64,000 nucleotides of DNA, taken from the NCBI RefSeq assembly GCF_001957135.1, contig NZ_MPHK01000005.1:87789-151788 (forward strand), given 5' to 3'. Position numbers and translations under genes: made by a program. This stretch comes from Shewanella sp. UCD-KL21 (GTDB taxonomy: Bacteria > Pseudomonadota > Gammaproteobacteria > Enterobacterales > Shewanellaceae). The notes beneath the pieces are model-generated. The model was not told the DNA's origin, ran no database searches, and worked only from the letters and a program-made list of their open reading frames with translations. This document shows, piece by piece, positions 19,803 through 28,327 of this stretch. Every line of letters begins with the position of its first letter. The stretch's first letter is position 1.

Positions 19803-20576
19803 TTACTCCTTGGCGGATTTTCGTTGGTCAAGAAAGGCTACAATTTGGGCGTAGCTCATGACGGCAATGATGGGAAACAAGCTGGCAAAGGCAATTAAGC
19901 CAAAGCCATCAATAAGAGGGTTACGGCCTTCAACATTAGAGGCAAGCCCTAAACCGAGCGCCGCCACAAGCGGCACTGTTACGGTAGAAGTGGTGACGCC
20001 GCCGGAATCATAAGCTAAAGGAATAATCGATTTCGGCGCAAAAAAGGTTTGAATTACCACTATCACATAGCCTGCCATGATGTAGTAATGAATAGGATCA
20101 CCAACCACAATACGAAAACAACCTAGCGAGATCCCAAAAGCGACCCCAATGGCCACAGAAATTCTTAAGCCTTGAATACTAATGGTGCCACCAGAGACTT
20201 CATTGGCTTTTATCGCGACTGCAATTAATGACGGCTCTGCAATGGTGGTACTAAAGCCAATGGCTGCTGCAAACACATAAACCCACAGGTAATCTTGCCA
20301 AATAAACGGCCCTGCGGAGCCATCAGGGTGCAAAATACTGGGGGAGGTGAGTTGATCCGCTAAGTTTTCACCAATGGGAAATAGCGCTAACTCTAAGCCG
20401 ACAAGGAAAAAGCTTAAGCCTAAGATCACATACACAAAACCTAAGACTACGGTTTTCCAATTAGCGATGGGGCGCTTGAGTACGCCCAGCTGAAAGCCAA
20501 ATAAAATTGTCGCAATTGGCACCACATCACGCATGGTAAGCAGTAAGGTTGCCAATAGCTGATTAATCCACTCCAT
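19803..20576 (-). CDS. umpB: DUF1538 membrane protein, UmpB-type subunit
   Basis: 257 aa with about seven hydrophobic segments. The DUF1538 signature [20 protein letters not shown] sits near residues 185-205 and is followed by GLASNVEGRNPLIDGFGL. It is a paralogue of the 243-aa protein encoded upstream; they share the glutamate-bearing AEPSL/AEPAL helix and the FPIGE loop. A two-gene DUF1538 pair (UmpAB) from Halomonas zhaodongensis was reported as a Na+(Li+,K+)/H+ antiporter, so a heteromeric monovalent cation exchanger in the inner membrane is the best guess. The symbol is by analogy, and which subunit is A or B is uncertain. Confidence 0.75.
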   Translation of the reverse strand: MEWINQLLATLLLTMRDVVPIATILFGFQLGVLKRPIANWKTVVLGFVYVILGLSFFLVGLELALFPIGENLADQLTSPSILHPDGSAGPFIWQDYLWVYVFAAAIGFSTTIAEPSLIAVAIKANEVSGGTISIQGLRISVAIGVAFGISLGCFRIVVGDPIHYYIMAGYVIVVIQTFFAPKSIIPLAYDSGGVTTSTVTVPLVAALGLGLASNVEGRNPLIDGFGLIAFASLFPIIAVMSYAQIVAFLDQRKSAKE

Positions 20577-20645
20577 AATACTCCTTGTAGGCGCAGCTTT
20601 GATGTATTACAACGTCAGCTAAAACAGGGTTGTAGAGCAATGCCA

Positions 20646-21377
20646 TTACAAGATCATTCCGTAAAGCAGCACAAAAATAACCGGGGTTAAACTGGCAAAG
20701 GCAATCAGCCCAAAGCCATCAAGCATGGGATTACGGCCTTTAATCACTGTGGCTAAGCCAACGCCAAGAGCCGTTACCAGCGGCACAGTAATGGTTGAGG
20801 TGGTTACGCCGCCAGAGTCATAGGCGATACCAATAATATTCTCCGGGGCAAAGCTGGTGAGCACCATCACTATGATGTAGCCGCCAATGATCAAATAATG
20901 AATTGGCCAGCCTTTTACAATGCGAATAACCCCTAATAAAATCGCTAAACCTACCGACACCGCTACGGTTAACCTCAGTCCCATCGCATAGCTGTCCATG
21001 GCAGCCTCAGTGGCCTTGATAGCGCCACCATCTGCTGCAACTTGGGCTGCTTCAGCGGCGACAGCGGTTAAGGCGGGTTCAGCTAAGGTGGTGCCGAAAC
21101 CTAATGAAAAGGAGAAGGTCACCAGCCAGAAGGTACTGCCTTTACGGGCCAGTGCGTGTGCCAATGATTCACCAATGGGAAATAGCCCCATTTCTAAACC
21201 AAAGACAAAAAAGGTTAGCCCAAGAACAATAAATACTAAGCCTACAAGAATGGAAAATAAGTTATCGGGTGCTTGTTGGAGGATAAATATTTCAAAGAAA
21301 CTCACCACGACTATGATGGGAATAAGATCTTTAAAACTGCCGAGCATGGATTGTAAAAGCTTAACTAACCCTGTCAT
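20646..21377 (-). CDS. umpA: DUF1538 membrane protein, UmpA-type subunit
   Basis: 243 aa and first gene of the operon, with a strong AAAGGAGAAGGA ribosome site. It has about seven membrane segments, the FPIGESLA loop, AEPALTAV, and the signature [20 protein letters not shown] near residues 190-210. It ends right after the last helix. The 69-base gap to the next DUF1538 gene is the only loose spacing in the operon. The family is known for a two-component cation/proton antiporter. The pair of very similar but non-identical proteins suggests a pseudo-symmetric heterodimer. An FNR/EtrA-like site lies about 150 bases upstream. Confidence 0.75.
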   Translation of the reverse strand: MTGLVKLLQSMLGSFKDLIPIIVVVSFFEIFILQQAPDNLFSILVGLVFIVLGLTFFVFGLEMGLFPIGESLAHALARKGSTFWLVTFSFSLGFGTTLAEPALTAVAAEAAQVAADGGAIKATEAAMDSYAMGLRLTVAVSVGLAILLGVIRIVKGWPIHYLIIGGYIIVMVLTSFAPENIIGIAYDSGGVTTSTITVPLVTALGVGLATVIKGRNPMLDGFGLIAFASLTPVIFVLLYGMIL

Positions 21378-21523
21378 TCCTTCTCCTTTGATGGCGAAAT
21401 GCTAACCGCCAAACGGCGTATTAACTTGCTGGCCTAAACGGTTTCTTTATTGTTTTTAGCTAGTTCCAGTTTGCCTGTTTACAAATGCAAAACAACATTA
21501 AATTAACATAAGTTACAATATCT

Positions 21524-21537
21524 TTGAGCTAGATCAA
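21524..21537 (-). promoter_or_regulatory. FNR/EtrA-like site upstream of the DUF1538 operon
   Basis: Minus-strand TTGATCTAGCTCAA matches TTGAT-N4-ATCAA at 9 of 10 defined positions. It is centred about 153 bases before the umpA-type ATG. EtrA is the Shewanella FNR homologue. A single site by eye is only suggestive. Confidence 0.4.
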
Positions 21538-21632
21538 TTTGTCTAAAAAAGATCCTAGTAGGAGAGTATTATTGAAGGAATTTTTAAGGGTAATAAACTG
21601 TTTTTAAGGTTAAAGAGTTTCTTTTTTGCCAA

Positions 21633-21658
21633 TAAAAAAGAGACCATAAAGTCTCTTT
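21633..21658 (-). terminator. Terminator for the gene at 21713-22258
   Basis: An AAAGAGAC / GTCTCTTT stem with a 6-base loop. On the minus strand it is followed by TTTTTTA. Confidence 0.7.
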
Positions 21659-21712
21659 CATCAGCGATTAATTTGTCAATGTTGAGTGCTGCATAAGGCC
21701 TAGCAGATTCAC

Positions 21713-22258
21713 TTAGGCGACATCTGTGTCTAATGCTAAGTGTTGCCATTCATCATCGGCGCTAATATGCATGACTTTGACTTGTTTGTTGTGCTCAACA
21801 TTAATATTGTTCAATTGGCTGGGACACAATGTTAACTGATTGGCGATTTTTATGTAGAAGCCCACTGACTTGGGGTCGTTGCCGATAACGCTTTTGGCTA
21901 GCGTGGTTTGTTGGTAAAGCCATAGATAGTGGCCTTTTATTTCACAATTCAGGTATTCAAGCGGCAGTAATTGCTGGTTGTTATCTGCAATTTGAAAATT
22001 TGTCTGCACGTAGTCAGCAAACGCTTTTCTGCTTTGTGGATTTTTGACTAAATCGCTATCAACACCAATGATGCGTTTAGCTGTTTGCTGGGCATCAGCT
22101 AAATAAAAGCAGTGTTGAATAGCGACATTGCCGCTTTTGGCATTAAACAGCACATTGGTATAGCTTTCTTTTTTTCGATTAGCTGACGCTTGAAAATTGA
22201 ATAATAACAAGCCGCTAAGGGCGATAAACCATATTAGAGCAATAATTATCCATAACAT
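21713..22258 (-). CDS. Membrane-anchored protein of unknown function, DUF6702-like
   Basis: 181 aa. One N-terminal hydrophobic anchor (residues 2-22, LWIIIALIWFIALSGLLLF) is followed by a soluble, presumably periplasmic domain. The beta-rich pattern (NVLFNAKSGNVAIQHCFYL, then KAFADYVQTNFQI and LEYLNCEIKG) reminds me of DUF6702 proteins of Shewanella and Alteromonas, but I cannot confirm it. AAAGG lies about 10 bases before the ATG. It is monocistronic between the DUF1538 operon and a binding protein, with its own terminator. Confidence 0.6.
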   Translation of the reverse strand: MLWIIIALIWFIALSGLLLFNFQASANRKKESYTNVLFNAKSGNVAIQHCFYLADAQQTAKRIIGVDSDLVKNPQSRKAFADYVQTNFQIADNNQQLLPLEYLNCEIKGHYLWLYQQTTLAKSVIGNDPKSVGFYIKIANQLTLCPSQLNNINVEHNKQVKVMHISADDEWQHLALDTDVA

Positions 22259-22634
22259 TATTATATACCTTTATTGCTAGCTGTTTTAAATGCAGGCTTG
22301 AGCTGCATGACGCTGAGCAGATACGTGACTTTAGCCTGTTGGTCATTAATAAACATTGATACGCGGAAAATAAGCAGGCATTAACAGCAAATACTCATTA
22401 AATACCATAGGTCAATATAAAGTATTAGTAAAATCTATTATCAAATTTTTCAATGTTGAATAGGAGGTTGGCCACAGCTTGAGCGCGGTTACCGCTAATT
22501 GATTAGCTGACTATGGTTGAGGCTCATGGCAGGTATTTACTCGGGCTAATATAAGCCAAATGCTTATTGGATAATACCTAAGCGCATGGTTTATATGGTA
22601 TGTTTTTTAAAGTGGCTTTGATTAAACTTAATCA
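22259..22634. other. Intergenic region, no identified content
   Basis: 376 bases, AT-rich. It holds the promoter of the gene at 22258 and the end of the binding-protein transcript. I see no clear terminator, RNA or conserved operator. Confidence 0.5.
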
Positions 22635-23387
22635 TTAAAGGCTTAATGGCGGCATATTTTCAGGTGCTTTAATTTGGTATTTATCTAAAATTTGTTGAAA
22701 CTCACCAGAGCGCTTTAATTTAGCAATACCTTGGGCATACAAATCTGCGACATGGCTTTGATTAGGATTAAAGCCGACATATAAAGGCGTTGGCTCACCA
22801 TATGATCCGGCGTATTTGATTTGATCGGCTAAATCATTTTTGTGTGCAGTATATTCAATGGCGACTTTATTACCCAGTATCACATCAAATCGACCATTTG
22901 CGAGGCGTTTAATGTTCAACATCATGGGTTGTTCCCCCGTGGCGGCGTAAAAGTCGGTTGAGCGGCTAATTTTATCATTGAGCTGCTCGCCGTAGTCATA
23001 ACCTCCGATAATCCCGACTTGCACACCATCAATACTGTCTAATTGCTGAAATGACCATGAAGCGTCTGCGCGAGTATAAAAATCGGTGCTGGCATAACCC
23101 ACAATCAGTGTGTCGGTATATAAATTAAATTGTTCAATATGGGTTGGCGTAACGGCAAGAACGGCATCGATATTGCCAATTTGAACCTCCTTCAAAGCGC
23201 GATTAAACGGCACAGCAATAAAGTGCACCTGTTGATCCATGACTTCAAATGAGCGCCGAGTCAGTTCAGTGACATAGCCGGTGTGGCCTTGGCAAATATA
23301 AGGGCACCAAATATCTGATGCGATCAATACAGGCTTAGCTGCAAGGGATGAAGAAACCAGTAGTAGCAAAGAGATAATATATTTCAC
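22635..23387 (-). CDS. Periplasmic solute-binding-like protein (SBP_bac_3 family)
   Basis: 250 aa. The signal peptide (residues 1-16, cleavage after LAA) is followed by a type-II periplasmic binding fold: PVLIASDIWCPYIC at the start of lobe 1, GYVTELTRRSFE, the hinge VPFNRALKEVQIGNIDAVLA, and GVQVGIIGGYDYGE. Residues about 160-180 (NIKRLANGRFDVILGNK) match the substrate-binding lobe 2 of amino-acid-binding proteins. No permease or ATPase is nearby, as for many Shewanella stand-alone members of this family, so it may signal or scavenge rather than feed a transporter. The ligand is unknown. Confidence 0.82.
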   Translation of the reverse strand: MKYIISLLLLVSSSLAAKPVLIASDIWCPYICQGHTGYVTELTRRSFEVMDQQVHFIAVPFNRALKEVQIGNIDAVLAVTPTHIEQFNLYTDTLIVGYASTDFYTRADASWSFQQLDSIDGVQVGIIGGYDYGEQLNDKISRSTDFYAATGEQPMMLNIKRLANGRFDVILGNKVAIEYTAHKNDLADQIKYAGSYGEPTPLYVGFNPNQSHVADLYAQGIAKLKRSGEFQQILDKYQIKAPENMPPLSL

Positions 23388-23470
23388 GGTAGCGTTGGCC
23401 TCAATAGAATAACTGCTAATGGCGCAGCCTTACTTAGCTAGTTTTCACCGCACTATGGTCAGTTAATAAG

Positions 23471-23613
23471 CCTAGTGGTTAACTTAAACCTAGTGGTTAG
23501 CTCAAACCTAGTGGTTAACTTAAACCTAGTGGCTTGGTTAAACCTAGTCGCCTGCTTAAATTCAGTTAGCTGAATTAAATCTAGCCACTTGCAGTAAATA
23601 TAGTAACCTAAAA
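23471..23613. repeat. Degenerate 18-19 bp tandem repeats upstream of the quinone oxidoreductase
   Basis: About eight units of the form CCTAGTGGTTAACTTAAA run head to tail. The first three are nearly identical, and the rest decay progressively toward 23613. They fill most of the gap between the divergent binding-protein and oxidoreductase genes. They contain no spacers and no protein frame. Confidence 0.85.
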
Positions 23614-23662
23614 CGACCGTTTGCTAGCGAAAAGTTAATTTTTTTGTGACGCAATAAATAAT

Positions 23663-24676
23663 ATGGACAGTCAAATGAGCGTAAACAGCATAAAGCATGT
23701 GACTTACAATGAAACCGGCGCCGCTGAAGTGATGCACTTTAGCCATTCAGTATTACCTACGCTTAAAGCTGGGCAGCTGATCATAAAAGTACACGCCGCC
23801 GGTGTGAACGGCCCCGACATTAAGCAGCGAGAAGGCGCATACCCGCCGCCAAAAGGTGCTAGCCCGATATTAGGCTTGGAAGTGGCTGGGGAAGTCATTG
23901 CCATGGCTAAAGATGTCAGCCAATGGCAAATCGGCGATAAGATCTGTGCCTTAGTGCCAGGTGGCGGCTATGCAGAGCAAGTGATCACTTACGCCTCACA
24001 TTGCTTGCCTATTCCCAAAGGCTACAGCTTTGTGCAAGCGGCGGCCTTGCCGGAAACCTGTTTCACGGTTTGGGGAAACTTGGTTAATCGCGCCAAGCTG
24101 AAAGCCGGTGAAAGCGTATTGATCCACGGCGGCTCTGGCGGTATTGGCACTACAGCAATACAAATTGCCAAAGCCCTAGGCGCTAAAGTGTTTGTCACCT
24201 CAGGTAGCGATGAAAAATGCCAATATTGCCTCGACCAAGGGGCGAGTATGGCGGTTAACTACCATAAAGATGATTTTGTTGAGCCAATTCTTGCTGCAAC
24301 ACACGCTAAAGGGGTCGATGTGGTGTTAGATATTGCGGGTGGTGATTTCATCAACCGTAATTTAAAGGTATTGGCTTTTGATGGCCGCATGGTGTCAGTG
24401 GCAACCCAGCGCGGCGCTAAAGCAGAAGTGAATATTTTTAGCATTATGGCCAAACGTATTCAATGGACCGGCTCAACGCTTAGGCCGCAAAGCGTCGAGG
24501 CTAAGGCTGACATCGCCGCTGGATTATTAGCTCAGCTATGGCCATTACTGGATGCTAAACAAGTGCAGATCCGGGTTGATAAAGTGTTCCCGTTTGATGA
24601 GGTGGTAAAAGCGCATCACTATATGGAGTCAGCTCAGCATAGAGGTAAGATTATTCTGCAGCTAGGCGAAGCTTAA
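23663..24676 (+). CDS. NAD(P)H-dependent quinone oxidoreductase (zinc-free MDR/PIG3 type)
   Basis: 337 aa of the medium-chain dehydrogenase/reductase fold. The GroES-like half spans residues about 20-130 (HAAGVNGPDIKQREG, GLEVAGEV). The NADPH-binding Rossmann half has VLIHGGSGGIGTTAIQIAKA near 155-175. Structural- and catalytic-zinc cysteines are absent, as in QOR/PIG3 (TP53I3-like) enzymes. It should reduce quinones using NADPH in the cytosol. Two candidate ATGs (23663 and 23675) lie in frame, neither with a strong ribosome site. The promoter lies beside the 18-bp tandem repeats. No partner genes are adjacent. Confidence 0.9.
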   Translation: MDSQMSVNSIKHVTYNETGAAEVMHFSHSVLPTLKAGQLIIKVHAAGVNGPDIKQREGAYPPPKGASPILGLEVAGEVIAMAKDVSQWQIGDKICALVPGGGYAEQVITYASHCLPIPKGYSFVQAAALPETCFTVWGNLVNRAKLKAGESVLIHGGSGGIGTTAIQIAKALGAKVFVTSGSDEKCQYCLDQGASMAVNYHKDDFVEPILAATHAKGVDVVLDIAGGDFINRNLKVLAFDGRMVSVATQRGAKAEVNIFSIMAKRIQWTGSTLRPQSVEAKADIAAGLLAQLWPLLDAKQVQIRVDKVFPFDEVVKAHHYMESAQHRGKIILQLGEA

Positions 24677-25102
24677 ACCTCAATAAGCAAAGTCTAAGTA
24701 AACAAGCCCTAAGCTAACAACGCTTAAACAAACAAAACCTAAGCAAGAATTAGGCAATAGTAAGGCATCAAATTCAAAACAGTCTTTTTATCATAGCTGA
24801 CTTGAAGGCTGTCATATTTGAACTAAATTAGAGCTTGCAGCGCCGCTAAATGACACTGGGTGCATAACGCCTTGGGAAAATCATAACTTGGATGATTTAC
24901 AGCAAAAGACTATGGCCATATGGCACTCGCAACAAATTGCAAAAATATGAAAAAGTTAATTAATAATATATTGATTTTTTCATAAGTTTTTGATTAATTA
25001 TCCTCAATAATCATGCGCGCTGCGTAGAGGTTAGTAAATAAACTGTGTGCTGTTAAAACGCACATTTGTTAGGTATGTGTTGATTTAAGGGCATTAGCAT
25101 AT
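24677..25102. other. Intergenic region with A-rich low-complexity sequence
   Basis: 426 bases with no gene. The first 100 carry short repeats of CCTAAGC/AAACAA. At 24946-24984 TATGAAAAA pairs with TTTTTCATA in an AT-rich imperfect hairpin. No function is assigned. Confidence 0.5.
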
Positions 25103-25534
25103 ATGTATAACACTGCAAAAAAACAAGTTTGGTATGGTGAGCTTCGTACTCCACGTGGCACCTCAATTGTCGTCCATGACAACCGACTCCCCGATGCGTC
25201 TCCTGGTCGAATCTACTTATTTAATGTTAGTCGTAACACGATTGGCGAGTACGTAGAGGATATCGTTAAGGTTAACCTGCATGAGCTGGAACCCCAGCAG
25301 TTAACAGCCGCCAAAGCTGAACATGAAGCAGCATGGCTTGCTGCTAGAGCTGAGTTTATGGCAAAACATGAAGCGCATATCGAATTATCTTCTGTGCCAG
25401 ACTCTGCGCCAGCCTCAAAAGCTAAAAAAGTTGAAGTGGTGGATGAGATTATTGATGTCGATGACAGTGAAATGGAATTTGAAGATGCTGATGCCGACTT
25501 CGGTGCCGGTATCGGTGATGACAGTGACGATTAG
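25103..25534 (+). CDS. Conserved-looking protein with acidic C-terminal tail, function unknown
   Basis: 143 aa, unrecognised. Residues 1-60 look like a small folded beta domain (KKQVWYGELRTPRGTSIVV, GRIYLFNVSRNTI). Residues 65-95 are an Ala/Glu-rich helix. Residues about 105-143 are very acidic (VDDSEMEFEDADADFG, ending GDDSDD). Such a tail is seen in nucleic-acid mimics and in proteins that contact basic partners. The codon pattern and single clean frame support a real gene. It is alone on the plus strand, followed by a bidirectional terminator. I assign no function. Confidence 0.7.
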   Translation: MYNTAKKQVWYGELRTPRGTSIVVHDNRLPDASPGRIYLFNVSRNTIGEYVEDIVKVNLHELEPQQLTAAKAEHEAAWLAARAEFMAKHEAHIELSSVPDSAPASKAKKVEVVDEIIDVDDSEMEFEDADADFGAGIGDDSDD

Positions 25535-25596
25535 CCTAAGCGCTAACACTCACAGCTAGGTATTTTTTAGGGCTAATTTAGCTAATCGCTAAAGAT

Positions 25597-25635
25597 AAAA
25601 AATGGAGCATGATGATAAATCATAGCTCCATTTTT
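25597..25635. terminator. Bidirectional terminator between the acidic protein gene and galM
   Basis: AAAAATGGAGC pairs with GCTCCATTTTT, extended by an inner ATGAT/ATCAT stem across one bulged A. Converging transcripts end here. Confidence 0.85.
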
Positions 25636-25683
25636 ATTGGCTGAGTGTTAGTGAATCAACAGCCCTGCAGTGAGCGCTTAGGC

Positions 25684-26715
25684 TTAAATAACCCCAAACT
25701 CATAACGGCTCACATGGCGATAAACTTGTCCTGGCTCTACCCAAGGCTTACCGGGTAAATCGGCTTGATTAGGTGAGTCTGGCAGCATTTGTGGTTCAAT
25801 ACATACTGCTTGATGAGACTGGTAAATACGGCCGTCAAAGCCTTTTGCGCCTTCAAGGAAGTTAGCGCCATACAGCTGCACCCCAGGTTGATTGGTGTAA
25901 ATCGTCATGGTGCGGCCAGTTTTAGGGCTTGAAAGACAACCAAATCGGCTGACTTGCTCGGCGTTATTAAGCACATAGCAATGATCAAAACCATTGGTGG
26001 CAGCAAGAGCCGGTCGCTGAGTTTGCACTGCAAATGCGGTGGCTTGGGCTAAATCTAAATCGCTGCCAGTGGTCGCTGCAATTGAAGTTGGAATACCCAC
26101 TTCATTCATCGGCAAATATTGCTTGGCATCCACTTGGATCACATGCTCAGCATTAGTTAAGCTATCTGCGCCTTCTAAATTAAAATAACTGTGCTGGGTG
26201 AGGCTAATAGGGCAGGCTTTATCGACACTTGCTTGCATTTCAATGAGCAAATTATTATCAGCCAAGCGATAATCTAATTGCACCGTACAATTGCCGGGGA
26301 AGCCCATATCACCATCAGGGCTTTCAAGGGTTAACCTCACGCCGTCTTCAAGGGCTTGCATATGCCAATGCTTTAAATGAAAGCCTTCAGCGCCGCCATG
26401 TAAGCAGTTGGTCGCTTGGTTTATATCGAGCTGATAGTGATTGCCTTGATATTGCAATTTACCGTTAGCAATACGATTAGAGTATCGCCCAGCAATGGCG
26501 CCTAAATAAGCCGGCTGTTTTAAGTAGTCACTAACGCTGTCACAACCTAAAACGATGTTATCTCGCTGGCCTTGATTATCTTCAGTCCATAAGGCATTAA
26601 TAATTCCCCCTAGACTTAACACTTCAATAGCAACCTTGCCATTGTCGACTCGAATACGTTCTACCCATCCTCCGCGAGGATCTTGCCATGGTTCAAGTGT
26701 GGTGATTTGTAACAT
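25684..26715 (-). CDS. galM: Aldose 1-epimerase (galactose mutarotase)
   Basis: 343 aa beta-sandwich epimerase that interconverts alpha- and beta-galactose ahead of galactokinase. Family motifs: NCLHGGAEGFHLKHW near residues 101-116, with the conserved NxxHGG, LTQHSYFNLEG near 165-177 carrying the catalytic His, NGFDHCYVL near 240, and the C-terminal AVCIEPQMLPDSPN with the catalytic Glu. It follows galK by 27 bases on the same strand, forming a galKM operon. No galT or galE is present here, so the rest of the Leloir pathway must lie elsewhere. Confidence 0.95.
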   Translation of the reverse strand: MLQITTLEPWQDPRGGWVERIRVDNGKVAIEVLSLGGIINALWTEDNQGQRDNIVLGCDSVSDYLKQPAYLGAIAGRYSNRIANGKLQYQGNHYQLDINQATNCLHGGAEGFHLKHWHMQALEDGVRLTLESPDGDMGFPGNCTVQLDYRLADNNLLIEMQASVDKACPISLTQHSYFNLEGADSLTNAEHVIQVDAKQYLPMNEVGIPTSIAATTGSDLDLAQATAFAVQTQRPALAATNGFDHCYVLNNAEQVSRFGCLSSPKTGRTMTIYTNQPGVQLYGANFLEGAKGFDGRIYQSHQAVCIEPQMLPDSPNQADLPGKPWVEPGQVYRHVSRYEFGVI

Positions 26716-26742
26716 TAATGCCTCTTATAGCAATAGAATTGC

Positions 26743-27885
26743 TTATTCAATTCTGCCTGCGCCGCCACTGGCAGAGCATAAATAGATAATCGGTTCTAAG
26801 GATGTTTGTTGTGGATATTGTTGCTCAACGGCATTGACCACAGCATCCGTTAGCTCATGATCAATAAGCGCTACCACACAGCCATCACTCATTCTGACGC
26901 CGCCTTTGGTGCCAATAATATCTTTAATTATTTTCACTAAGGCATCAATCTCAGGGGTGCTGATGTCAAAATCATCGCACATGGATTGTTGTGATTGTGC
27001 CATTAATTGGCCGAAGCGGGCCGTATCTTGTTGCTCTAAGGCGCGGGCAGCATTCACAGTGCGTTGGTTTTCAGTTAGTACATGCTTAGCTCGTAGATAA
27101 AGTTCCTCACCTAAGCTGGCTTTAGCAGTGTTGAGTTGGCCAAGGCTGACTTCCCTGAGTGACTCAACTCCAAGCAATTCATTAATTTGATTACATTGCA
27201 GTTTACGGGCATCAAAGCGGTTAATTAACTGCTGGCGATCGATGCTAGGATCGACAATCAGTAAACTTAAGCTGTCAGGTATCGCGATTGCGCGGCCGTC
27301 TAACTCTAAGCAGTCAATCAATAAGGCGTGATCGGCCACTGCCAGTGCGCTAATGGTTTGATCCATAATGCCAGATTCTGATTTTATGAACCTGTGCTCA
27401 CCGCGTTGGGCAATTTGTGCAATGGCTAATGGCGATAAATGCAATTGACTGGCGTAGCTAATGGCAGTGCCAAAGGCCACCTCAAGTGCAGCCGATGACG
27501 ACATACCTGCGCCCAGTGGCACATTGCCGACAATGGCAATATCCATGCCTTTAGCTTTAAGCCCAGACTGAGCCATTGAGGCGGTAAAGCCTTTTAGGTA
27601 ATTTCCCCAACTGCCTTTATTTTCAATGGCGCTTTCTTCACCAAAACGCCATTGTTCAATTTGCCCAGGAAAGGCATCAGTCACGGCTCTAAAGGTGTTA
27701 TCACTACGGTGTTTAACCGCAATAACAGTGTGAAAATTAATTGCAGCGGGTAAAACGAATCCTTCGTTATAATCCGTGTGTTCGCCAATAATATTGACAC
27801 GACCTGGTGCTTGATACAGGTCGTCAGCCGTAGTGCCAAATGTTTGTACAAACAACTTCATGGCTTTTTGAGCAGGATTAGACAT
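26743..27885 (-). CDS. galK: Galactokinase
   Basis: 380 aa GHMP kinase that phosphorylates galactose with ATP. The galactokinase signature GRVNIIGEHTDYNEGFVLP sits at residues 28-46, the GHMP ATP loop VPLGAGMSSSAALEVAF at about 122-138, and motif 3 KGGVRMSDGC near 330-340. Length and order match E. coli GalK. It is the first gene of the galKM operon. A CRP-like site lies 77-92 bases upstream of the ATG, which suggests cAMP-dependent carbon control. Confidence 0.97.
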   Translation of the reverse strand: MSNPAQKAMKLFVQTFGTTADDLYQAPGRVNIIGEHTDYNEGFVLPAAINFHTVIAVKHRSDNTFRAVTDAFPGQIEQWRFGEESAIENKGSWGNYLKGFTASMAQSGLKAKGMDIAIVGNVPLGAGMSSSAALEVAFGTAISYASQLHLSPLAIAQIAQRGEHRFIKSESGIMDQTISALAVADHALLIDCLELDGRAIAIPDSLSLLIVDPSIDRQQLINRFDARKLQCNQINELLGVESLREVSLGQLNTAKASLGEELYLRAKHVLTENQRTVNAARALEQQDTARFGQLMAQSQQSMCDDFDISTPEIDALVKIIKDIIGTKGGVRMSDGCVVALIDHELTDAVVNAVEQQYPQQTSLEPIIYLCSASGGAGRIE

Positions 27886-27961
27886 ACAGTTTCACTTCCA
27901 AAGAATGCCGAGTTACGAAGTTACCTAAGCGGTATAAAAGTATTAATTATTAGATTGATAA

Positions 27962-27977
27962 TGTGATTTATATCACG
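27962..27977. promoter_or_regulatory. CRP-like binding site upstream of galKM
   Basis: TGTGATTTATATCACG matches TGTGA-N6-TCACA at 9 of 10 positions, 77 bases from the galK start. The function fits carbon control of a sugar operon. Confidence 0.6.
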
Positions 27978-28249
27978 AGTTAGCAGTGACTGTAACTAGC
28001 AGCAACTAGATTGATACAAATTACAGCTTAAGAGTAGTCTGTTTTGTGGAAATAACAGTAATTTCAACGCTTTTTATACTACTAAAGAGATATGCGCGAG
28101 TGGGTAAGCGTGAAGTGTTTAAGTGTGTAAGGGTTTACGCCGACGGTTTTATTGGCAGAACAAACTTTTGGTATAAATGGGCTTTATAAGCACTCAAATA
28201 GCGACGCTGGCTAACCGTGGGCGATTGATATAAAAGCGCATTTTAAGCA

Positions 28250-28282
28250 ATAAAAAAGCGCCTTAATGTTAATAAGGCGCTT
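28250..28282 (-). terminator. Terminator of the CPA2 antiporter gene
   Basis: An AAGCGCCTTA / TAAGGCGCTT stem with a 7-base loop, followed on the minus strand by TTTTT. Confidence 0.88.
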
Positions 28283-28327
28283 ATGGATTTAGCATAGCGA
28301 ATAGAGCATACAGCTAACTATTTGCGT

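Larger units (their letters stand above)
27886..28327. other. galK upstream region
   Basis: 442 bases without a gene. It contains the CRP-like site (27962-27977) and the terminator of the next gene (28250-28282). Nothing else is recognised. Confidence 0.6.
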
